From the NCBI GenBank assembly GCA_947303755.1, contig CAMYZF010000023.1:1-16352 (forward strand): a DNA stretch of 16,352 nucleotides, in the 5' to 3' direction. Below are positions 6,561-13,800 of the stretch, piece after piece. The DNA is from an uncultured Erysipelotrichaceae bacterium. Lineage in GTDB: Bacteria > Bacillota_I > Bacilli_A > RFN20 > CAG-826. The stretch's first letter is position 1, and the number at the start of each line of letters is the position of its first letter. A program made the translations under genes and the position numbers. The notes below the pieces were generated by a model. It did no database searches and was not told the DNA's origin. It was given only the letters and a program-made list of their open reading frames with translations.

Positions 6561-8345
6561 ATGGAACAAAACGATTTATTAGAACCTGAGTTACTGTATA
6601 AACGTGAATTAAAAGATAAACATCATAAAAACGTCACAGATTTATTTGATGAATTAGTGAAACAAAGTGGTGTAGATCCTGAGGCAAATAAAGCCTTATG
6701 CGAAAAGATTTATGCGAAGCAGTCTGAAGCTCAAAAAGTCGAGATTAGTCTAGGGAAATCCCGGGCTTTAAAGGGTTTTTCGATCGCGATGATTGTTATT
6801 GGCGCTCTTTTAGCGCTTATCTCAATTTTTCTTTTTATGTCTAAATACATCATTGCTGGCGTCATTCTTGTTTTAGTTGGCGCCGGTTTAATTACAGGCG
6901 GAATCCTTCTTATCGTTTTAGTGACCAATAAAAAGATGAAAACGCTAGAAATCATTTTAGGAAAACTTAAAAAAGAAGTGGAAGAGATGATTGCGGAAGC
7001 ATATCGACAGATGGCTTCGCTTAACGCTTTATTCGATGAAGAAATGCCTGCTCAATTAATGCATAAAACCACTCCATTAATCGTGATGGATAGGCTGTTA
7101 GATAATAAGAAATTAGAATTTTTAATCGAGAATTACGGGTATAATTACCGCGATAAAGAGAATTGTTCTATCGTTGGGCTCCAATCTGGGTCGATCTTAG
7201 GAAACCCATTTGTCTTCTTCAAAGAGAAGGAGATGAATATGATTGATTACACCTATCAAGGGACGCTTCTAATTACCTGGACAACAACCGTTTCCACGAA
7301 AGAAGGATTAAGAACAGTTCATCATTCTCAAACCTTAGTAGCAACTGTCACTAAACCAAAACCAGTTTATTCTCTTGATACATATCTTTTGTATGCAAAC
7401 GACGCCGCTCCAAATCTAACTTTCTCTCGTCGTCCATCAAACATTAAAGACTTCAATGAAAAAACTTTGGAGAAATACGTTCGTAAACATGAACCAGATT
7501 TATATAAGATGGCCGAAAAAGAAATGGGCAAAGGTGGATCGTACACTCCACTAGGAAATGCTGAATTTGAATTATTTTTTGGTGGGCTTAACCGCAATAA
7601 CGAAGTTGAATATCGTTTACTTTTCACTCCGCTTGCCCAAAAAAGTATGCTTTCTTTGATGAAATCTGATGTTGGATATGGTGACGATTTCACGATGGTG
7701 AAGAATAAAAAACTCAATTTCTTAACTTCATCGCATTCACAGGGAAACACATTATTCTTAGATGTTTCGATTTTCTATCACTTTGATTTTGAAAAAATCC
7801 AAGAGACCTTTATTGACTATAACGACTATTATTTTAAAGCGGTGTTCTTCGATTTAGCGCCTTTACTTTCTATTCCTTTATATCAACAACACAAAGCAAG
7901 GGAATATATCTACAAAGGCACAATTCCATCACATTTTACTGATATTGAACACGAAGTAATCGCGAATAGATTTGATGTTAGAGAGTTTGCTGATCCAGAC
8001 ACTGACACCGATACAATTATTAAAACTGACTTTATTTCCTCTCATGGAGAAGAGGATTCTGTTAAAGTGAGGGCTAAGTCCTTTAAGAGCGTCAAACACG
8101 TTGAGATTGTTCCTAAATTAGGTGGGGATGGTCGTATGCATGGTGTACCTGTAACCTGGTATGAGTACATTCCTTTAGAGAAGGAAAACTCTATTTCAGT
8201 TGCAGAGATTGGCGGCACCAGAGTCAAATTCAACAAATTAGGAAATAAAGATGTGATTTTTAATCGTGGTTTGGTATCTTATAATCAAGAGCAGCCACTT
8301 AATGTTCCTATCAAGGAACTTAAATCACAAATGGCTAAAGAATAA
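6561..8345 (+). CDS. Unrecognised two-span membrane protein encoded upstream of LemA
   Basis: I do not firmly recognise this 594 aa protein. It has a charged N-terminal ~70 residues, two adjacent hydrophobic spans (about 72-93 and 96-121), a Lys/Glu-rich probable coiled coil (about 124-160), and a soluble alpha/beta part of some 430 residues. No signal peptide is visible; the two spans would leave both ends on the same side, probably the cytoplasm. The middle (SGSILGNPFVFFKEKEMNMIDYTY, followed by RTVHHSQTLVATV) loosely recalls DUF3137 proteins, which also have two N-terminal spans and often neighbour lemA. That resemblance is from memory and uncertain. First gene of a probable operon with lemA, 12 bases apart. 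It has no ribosome binding site and appears leaderless. Confidence 0.85.
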   Translation: MEQNDLLEPELLYKRELKDKHHKNVTDLFDELVKQSGVDPEANKALCEKIYAKQSEAQKVEISLGKSRALKGFSIAMIVIGALLALISIFLFMSKYIIAGVILVLVGAGLITGGILLIVLVTNKKMKTLEIILGKLKKEVEEMIAEAYRQMASLNALFDEEMPAQLMHKTTPLIVMDRLLDNKKLEFLIENYGYNYRDKENCSIVGLQSGSILGNPFVFFKEKEMNMIDYTYQGTLLITWTTTVSTKEGLRTVHHSQTLVATVTKPKPVYSLDTYLLYANDAAPNLTFSRRPSNIKDFNEKTLEKYVRKHEPDLYKMAEKEMGKGGSYTPLGNAEFELFFGGLNRNNEVEYRLLFTPLAQKSMLSLMKSDVGYGDDFTMVKNKKLNFLTSSHSQGNTLFLDVSIFYHFDFEKIQETFIDYNDYYFKAVFFDLAPLLSIPLYQQHKAREYIYKGTIPSHFTDIEHEVIANRFDVREFADPDTDTDTIIKTDFISSHGEEDSVKVRAKSFKSVKHVEIVPKLGGDGRMHGVPVTWYEYIPLEKENSISVAEIGGTRVKFNKLGNKDVIFNRGLVSYNQEQPLNVPIKELKSQMAKE

Positions 8346-8357
8346 AGGAGAATATCT

Positions 8358-9014
8358 ATGGCTAATGAATTAGATGAAATGACTGGTCCAGTTAACGAAG
8401 CCGGACGCGATATTAATGTCATTGAAAAACAACTTCCAGTTAAAGTTGGAGTGGGTTCAACCATCTTCCAAGTTTTACTTTGGGTTCTTGGAATTATTCC
8501 AGGCGTCATCTTCTTATTTGTGAAGATTAGCGCTGGTAAGAAACTTTCCCAACTTCAACAAAAAGTCCAACAAGCTGCTTCGCAAGTTGATAACTACTTA
8601 GAACAAAGAGTTATGATCTTACAAAACGCTGCTAAGTTAGTTGAAAAAGGAATTGATTTAGATAAATCTACCTTCACCGAAATCGCAAGACTTCGTTCTA
8701 ACGGTAGTGAAGCCTTCACTCAAACAAATGCAGCGGTGGAAGAAGTTCAAAGAAAGATCAATGTCGCTTTAGAAAACTACCCAGATTTAAAAGCGCATCA
8801 AGAACTTGCTGATGCAATGCAACAAAATAGCTACACCCAAAGAGAAATTACCGCCGCTAGAGAACATTACAACGATGTTGTAGCAGAATGGAACAAAGCT
8901 ATCTTTGAGTGGCCAGCCAAACAAATCGTGGCAGCAAAACGCGGATATACAACTCGTATTCCATTCTCTGTTTCTAAAGAAATCAAAGAAAAAGCTCGTG
9001 GAGTGTTTTTCTAA
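8358..9014 (+). CDS. lemA: LemA family membrane protein
   Basis: LemA proteins are membrane-anchored helical-bundle proteins of unsettled function, found across bacteria. This 218 aa protein has an N-terminal segment of about 33 residues, one hydrophobic span (about 36-56), then a long helical domain. LemA landmarks are QVDNYLEQRVMILQNAAKLV (76-95), the YPDLKA motif (141-146) and the YNDVVAEWNKAIFEWP motif (171-186), the usual YN-x-x-V-x-x-YN pattern with Trp in place of Tyr. The hydrophilic lead before the span is longer than in typical LemA, where the span is near residue 5-25. An AAGGAG site precedes the start. The stop overlaps the next ATG by one base, so these genes are coupled. Confidence 0.9.
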   Translation: MANELDEMTGPVNEAGRDINVIEKQLPVKVGVGSTIFQVLLWVLGIIPGVIFLFVKISAGKKLSQLQQKVQQAASQVDNYLEQRVMILQNAAKLVEKGIDLDKSTFTEIARLRSNGSEAFTQTNAAVEEVQRKINVALENYPDLKAHQELADAMQQNSYTQREITAAREHYNDVVAEWNKAIFEWPAKQIVAAKRGYTTRIPFSVSKEIKEKARGVFF

Positions 9015-9913
9015 TGCAGTTAGTTATTTTGGCTGCCGGAATGGGTAGCCGTTTCGGTGGTCTTAAACAGATGGAGCCAATGGATGAAGCTGGCAACTTC
9101 CTTTTAGACTATTCAGTCTATGATGCGAAAGTTGCGGGTTTCGATTCTGTTGTTTTCATCATTAAAAAAGAATTCTATGAAGCCTTTAGAGATTCAATTG
9201 GCAAAAGAGTATCTAACCTCATTAAAGTCGATTATGCTTTCCAAGATCTAAATGATCTTCCAGAAGGCTTCAAATGCCCTGAAGGAAGAGAAAAACCTTG
9301 GGGTACAGCGCATGCGATTTACGCAGCACGTGATTTAGTAAAAGACGATTTTATTATCATTAATGGTGACGACTTCTATGGTCGTGATGCATTTATGGTC
9401 GCTGCAGACTATATTAGATCCTTGCCAAAAGGTTCTGAAGGTAAGTACGCGAATGTCGCATTTAAGGTATGCAACACGATGACTGAAAATGGTTCAGTTA
9501 AGCGTGGAGTGTGCTTTGAAAAAGACGGCATGCTAGAACGTTTGGTAGAATCTTCAATTCAAAGAAATAAAGAGGGAAAAATCATTTCTTCTCCTCTTGA
9601 TGGAAGTCCATCTTTTGAGGTCAAAGAAGATCAACCAGTATCCATGAATTTATTCGTTTTTAACCAGGATTTGATGGGGAAATTGAAAGAAAAGTTCCCA
9701 ATCTGGTTAAAAGAAAATATCAAAGATTTGAAGTCAGAATTTTTAATTCCAACTGTCGTGGATGAACTCGTCCACGAAGGCAAAGCAAGCCTTAAATTAT
9801 TATCGACATCTTCTGTTTGGTTCGGTGTCACATATCGCGAAGATAAACCTGCAGTTGTTAAAGCGTTGAAAGCTCTTGTTGATAAGGGCGAATATAAAGA
9901 AGGTTTGTATTAA
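9014..9913 (+). CDS. Sugar-phosphate nucleotidyltransferase-like protein
   Basis: This 299 aa cytoplasmic protein has the NTP-transferase fold that joins a nucleoside triphosphate to a sugar or choline phosphate, releasing pyrophosphate. The N-terminal nucleotide-binding signature is LAAGMGSRFGGLKQ (6-19). The PWGTAHA segment (95-101) contacts the base or phosphate, and NGDDFYG (117-123) supplies the metal-binding aspartate. The rest resembles stand-alone nucleotidyltransferases of about 300 aa without the C-terminal hexapeptide-repeat domain. The substrate cannot be read from sequence; UTP:glucose-1-phosphate-like activity is one option, and an envelope precursor enzyme fits the membrane-protein neighbours. 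It overlaps lemA by one base (TAATG) and is followed by a terminator, so it is the last gene of its operon. Confidence 0.9.
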   Translation: MQLVILAAGMGSRFGGLKQMEPMDEAGNFLLDYSVYDAKVAGFDSVVFIIKKEFYEAFRDSIGKRVSNLIKVDYAFQDLNDLPEGFKCPEGREKPWGTAHAIYAARDLVKDDFIIINGDDFYGRDAFMVAADYIRSLPKGSEGKYANVAFKVCNTMTENGSVKRGVCFEKDGMLERLVESSIQRNKEGKIISSPLDGSPSFEVKEDQPVSMNLFVFNQDLMGKLKEKFPIWLKENIKDLKSEFLIPTVVDELVHEGKASLKLLSTSSVWFGVTYREDKPAVVKALKALVDKGEYKEGLY

Positions 9914-9935
9914 AATTTCGTTTCAAAACATAATG

Positions 9936-9962
9936 AGGATTCCATTAGTTGGGATCCTTTTT
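9936..9962 (+). terminator. Intrinsic terminator of the lemA operon
   Basis: AGGATTCC (9936-9943) pairs with GGGATCCT (9951-9958), an 8-bp stem with one T-G pair and a 7-base loop, followed by a T-run to 9962. It lies 23 bases after the nucleotidyltransferase stop. Confidence 0.9.
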
Positions 9963-9997
9963 CATTTTAAAAATATTTTAGATTTTGAGAAAAAAAG

Positions 9998-10025
9998 TTG
10001 CATTGTATGCTCGTATATGTAAAAT
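9998..10025 (+). promoter_or_regulatory. Candidate promoter of the small Ser-rich lipoprotein
   Basis: TTGCAT (9998-10003) and TAAAAT (10020-10025) are separated by 16 bases. The predicted start is about 20 bases before the ATG at 10054, leaving room for the GGAAG ribosome binding site. The block from the -35 box through GTATATG is nearly the same as the one before the giant lipoprotein gene at 10824. Confidence 0.6.
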
Positions 10026-10053
10026 AGACGCAAAAGAAAGGAAGTGAACAATT

Positions 10054-10710
10054 ATGAATAAAATTAAATTCTTACCAATCGTTCTCTTCGCTAGCGCGAT
10101 TACACTTGCGAGTTGTAATTTCTTAGGCGGTTCATCTAGCAAAAAGAAATCTTCCAAGAAATCAAGTTCCGGTGAAAATACATCGTTAACTTCTAGTAGC
10201 ACCAAAGGTGATTCCGGCTCCTCTAAGAGCGGATCAACTGGTGGAACATCTAAGAGCAGCTCCGGTAGTTCCTCTAAGAGTAGTGGTTCTAGCGGAAAGA
10301 CATCCGGCTCAAGCGGAAAGACATCAAGCAGTTCTGGCTCAACCACTACAACCAGTGGTGGTGGAGAAACCACTTACACGCTTCAGGGTGTTATCGAAGA
10401 TATTTGTATTGCTGTTTTCGAAAATGTAACAGATCCGACCGACTATTATCAGTCCGACGGTGATGGCGGATATGTTACAGCTGTTAATTTTGGAGAAGAG
10501 TATGCTGATGAACAATATCTGTCCGCAGCAGTCACGATGATTGCAGAAGATCTTCCGGATTATTGTGAATCTCTAGGCGACCCCAAAGCTGATACTTGGG
10601 AAGACGGGTCAAACGGTTATTTCCAACTTTTCTCTGTTCCTGGTGACATTGTTGTACAATTAGGTTCCTATGTCGATGGCGCCTTATACTGTCAAATTAA
10701 TGTGTATTAA
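10054..10710 (+). CDS. Small Ser/Gly/Lys-linker lipoprotein
   Basis: This is a predicted surface lipoprotein of 218 aa. The signal peptide MNKIKFLPIVLFASAITLAS ends in a lipobox L-A-S-C with the lipidated cysteine at C21. A low-complexity linker of Ser, Gly, Lys and Thr (about 26-107, with GKTSGSSGKTSSSSG-type repeats) tethers a C-terminal domain of about 110 residues. That domain has a helix, strands, the helix AAVTMIAEDLPDYCESLG, and Tyr/Gly-rich strands ending in GALYCQINVY. It resembles in outline a single copy of the ~100 aa modules of the giant lipoprotein downstream. The function is unknown; the lipid anchor plus flexible stalk suggests surface display. Own promoter, GGAAG site and terminator make it monocistronic. 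Confidence 0.9.
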   Translation: MNKIKFLPIVLFASAITLASCNFLGGSSSKKKSSKKSSSGENTSLTSSSTKGDSGSSKSGSTGGTSKSSSGSSSKSSGSSGKTSGSSGKTSSSSGSTTTTSGGGETTYTLQGVIEDICIAVFENVTDPTDYYQSDGDGGYVTAVNFGEEYADEQYLSAAVTMIAEDLPDYCESLGDPKADTWEDGSNGYFQLFSVPGDIVVQLGSYVDGALYCQINVY

Positions 10711-10728
10711 GAAGATTAGTTAAAAAAC

Positions 10729-10756
10729 AACTCACTCCAAAAGGGTGAGTTTTTTT
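10729..10756 (+). terminator. Intrinsic terminator after the small lipoprotein
   Basis: AACTCACTC (10729-10737) pairs with GGGTGAGTT (10743-10751), a 9-bp stem with one wobble and a CAAAA loop, followed by T's to 10756. A run of A's upstream means it may also work on the opposite strand. Confidence 0.92.
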
Positions 10757-10772
10757 ATGCTCAAATTTGTAT

Positions 10773-10788
10773 TTATCGTTACCGATAA
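10773..10788. promoter_or_regulatory. Inverted repeat TTATCG-N4-CGATAA, possible operator
   Basis: TTATCG (10773-10778) and CGATAA (10783-10788) form a perfect two-fold site around TTAC. It lies about 36 bases upstream of the -35 box of the giant lipoprotein promoter, a place suited to a regulator. No T-run follows, so it is not a terminator. A related near-palindrome lies before the third lipoprotein (15581-15596). Confidence 0.35.
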
Positions 10789-10823
10789 TTGCGTGTATAT
10801 ATTTGCGATAGCGCACAAAGTAT

Positions 10824-10852
10824 TTGCATTGTGTATGCGTATATGAAAAAAT
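10824..10852 (+). promoter_or_regulatory. Candidate promoter of the giant lipoprotein
   Basis: TTGCAT (10824-10829) is followed by a 17-base spacer and AAAAAT (10847-10852), a weak -10. The segment from the -35 box to GTATATG matches the block at 9998 apart from small indels. The predicted transcript would begin about 20 bases before the ATG at 10881, just ahead of the AAAGGAGAG ribosome binding site. Confidence 0.55.
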
Positions 10853-10880
10853 AAAAGCACTAGAAAAGGAGAGAACAAAT

Positions 10881-13800
10881 ATGAAAAAGTTCAAACTTTT
10901 ATCCGTATTATTATGTTCACTGGCAGTTACTTTGTCAGGCTGTGTTACGCGTAATGCAGTCACCGAACGTTCCGCTCCACCATCTTCATCATCGAGAAGT
11001 TCTTCCGGTGATAAGAGTTCAAGTAGTAGCGGAAAGAGTTCTAGTAGTGGCAAAACTAGTAGCAGCAGTGGCAAAACAAGCAGCAGTTCTAGCGGTCCTA
11101 CAGAAGTTAAGCTTGTCAGCATCTCAGTAAAAGAAGCTGTCACAGCCTATCTTTTAGGCGAAGAATTCGTCGAACCTGTTGTTATTGCAAAATATTCGGA
11201 TCAATCTACTAAAGACGTTTCAGCATCGGAAGCCCTTGTTTATAGCGGCTATGATATGAACACAGTTGGTAAGCAAACTGTCAAGGTTGATTACACTGAA
11301 AAGAACATCAAGAAATCAACCACATATCAAATCGAAGTCTCATTATTTGGTTGGGACAGCGAAACCGCCGAAGCAATGCGCGCGTGCTTAGACAACACCC
11401 TAATTCCATATATCTCTGGTATTTGGACTTGGGAATTCGATGTCGATAGCCGTTCTGGTTTAGGTGAAACCTATGATTACACCACAGACGAAGTTATCGC
11501 AGTCTTAGAAAGCGCTGGCCTAATCTATTACGGGCTCGATTCTTATGGCGATCCAATCTACTACTATCTCACCGAAAACGGTGTGGTTATGGTTAACGTC
11601 TATGAAGACTACGGCACAACCGTGGAGGTTTCATTCATTAGAGCATCATTACCAGCCTGGACCGATGAAGATATCGCTAGAATGGATAAATATCTATTCG
11701 GATTAGTGTTACCACATCCAGCCAAGAATTGGAGTGAAGTCTTATACTATAGTAGCCATGGTGTTATGCAGACATACACCCAAGACAATGTCAATATCAA
11801 ATCAGTTGCTTCTTTATTTGAGCAAAATGGTTTCTTAGTTATGACTGATTCAGAGGGCGATTATGAATTCACCAAACTTGCTCCTGAAAAATATCAAGGC
11901 GCTGATGTTTACATCAATGGTTACATTTTCAAACAAAACGGTGGAGTTTACATTCAAGCCGGTCCAAAATTACAACCACTTGTTGATGATACCTACATCG
12001 TTACAGTCGATAATACTGTCCCATTCGTCCACGACGAAGTCACTGTTTCAGTAGTCAAAGGTAACTACTATGATGGCGAAGAACTCGTCTTCACTGTAGC
12101 TCCAGAAGGTGCTGCTGAACTAGTCAGTTCTTCCGCAGAAGAAGGGCAATATGTCTATCGTATTTTAGCTAACTCTGGTGAAATCAAGATTACAGTCGCG
12201 GTTCCAACTAGAGGCGCAAGCACAACTCTCACGCTCAATGTTTCCGTCATTGAAGATTGGCGCAGCGAATTAAAAGAAGAGATGGTTGCTAAACTTGATG
12301 GCAACATCCTTCCATTCGTTCCTGCTAGATGGGAATCCGTTGACTTAGGCGAAGAATTCTTCTCCGTTAAGACAACTGATGTCACCGTCGCTCAAGCAGA
12401 AGCAATCTTTGATGCCTCCAACTACGTTGATGGTGGTGTTAAAGAAGGTGTCCATACATACAAGTATGATGATAAAGTTGGTGTCGTTTATGTCGAACTC
12501 TCCAGCGTTGAAGCTGCAGAAGGCGAACTCTATGACGAGACCCATATTAAAGCCTACTTCGTTGCTCACGCTTGGAGTGAAGAAGAAATCGAAGTCATGG
12601 GCGTTAAGCTTTGGGATTTGATTCTTCCACATCCACTCGGCGAATGGCACATCTCCATTTCTGAAGTCGACGGCTCTGTCGTCATGTCTACTAAAGATAC
12701 TCGCGTAACTTTAGCTGAAGTTATCGATGCCTTCGAAGCAGACGGCTTCATCGTGAAGAAAGAAGAAGGTAGACAAGTCTATGCCTTCACTTATGGACCG
12801 TTCGAAGCATACGAAAGTGTGGTCTATGTAAATGGTTACATTTACTTAAGTGGTGGTACTGTCCAAGCTGCTGCTACAGCTAGTACCAGCCCATTACTCG
12901 ACAATACATTTATCATGAACTTAAGCAATAGCTTCGCACATAGTGGTGATGAACTCACCCTCAATGTTGTGAGAGGCAATTACTATGCTGGTGAATTAAC
13001 TATCGTTTCTGATCCAGAAGGATATATCAGCGTTGAACCAGGTGACGATGATCAATTCACCCTTACTGTTGTCACCGAAGAAGTCGGCGTCGTTAACCTC
13101 GTCGCATATCTTGATGGCGTTGAAACTGAGTTCAGTGTTACTGTTGAAGTTCTTCCAGAAGATGTTAAATCTGATTGGACTGACGAAGAAAAAGAAGCGT
13201 TAGCTTCATTCTTCGGAGAAGTTGAATATAACTTACCATTCTTTGGTTCAACCTGGACTTTAGAAGGTGATGCTTCCGGAATCTTAGCATTTGGTGAAGA
13301 AGGAGCTCTTGAATCCGTTGTAGCTGCTCTTGTTGGCAGCCACGAAGGCATGGTTGAATTCTCTGCAGGTAATTACTATTACTTCTTAACAGATGATGGC
13401 GCATTCTTCTTCGTCGTCGGTGATATGAGCGGCGTTGGAACGTATGTTTCCATTAGTTTCATGGCCGGTCAAGATGATTGGACTGACGATGATGTTGCAG
13501 TATGGAATACCAATCTTGGTGTTGTCCCACCATTCCCAGAAGATTGCGATGGTGTCTACACCGGATGGAATTACAACTCTAACTCTGATTACTTCTCTAA
13601 CTATTGTTTGAGTGTTGACTACATCTCAATAGTTCTTGCATATTTATATGCTGGTTATAGCGTTGGTCAAAACGATTATGGTTATTACCTCTATCTCCCA
13701 CTTGATGCAAAATACAGTTTAGTAATCTACATTTGGGAATCTGAATTCTCTGCAGATGCAACTGAATTCTATGCGTTCCTTAATAGCAACCCATCTATTC

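Noticed and set aside
6561..9913. lemA cassette as an anti-phage defence system
   Set aside because: No nuclease, helicase, protease or other effector motif is visible, and a housekeeping envelope role is simpler.
10201..10340. Short repeats in the Ser-linker DNA as a possible CRISPR or satellite
   Set aside because: The repeats are in-frame codons for Ser/Gly/Lys with no unique spacers of constant length, so they are coding low complexity.
9978..10373. Pro/Leu/Glu/Val-rich minus-strand frame of 131 codons
   Set aside because: It is an antisense shadow of the repetitive Ser/Gly linker of the small lipoprotein.
10801..10823. Short hairpin TGCG-ATAG-CGCA upstream of the giant lipoprotein promoter
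   Set aside because: A stem of only four pairs is expected by chance and has no T-run or other support.
10697..11143. Leu/Glu-rich reading frame of 148 codons on the minus strand
   Set aside because: It is the antisense of the Ser-rich stalk codons and spans the intergenic region and promoter. It shows no family resemblance.
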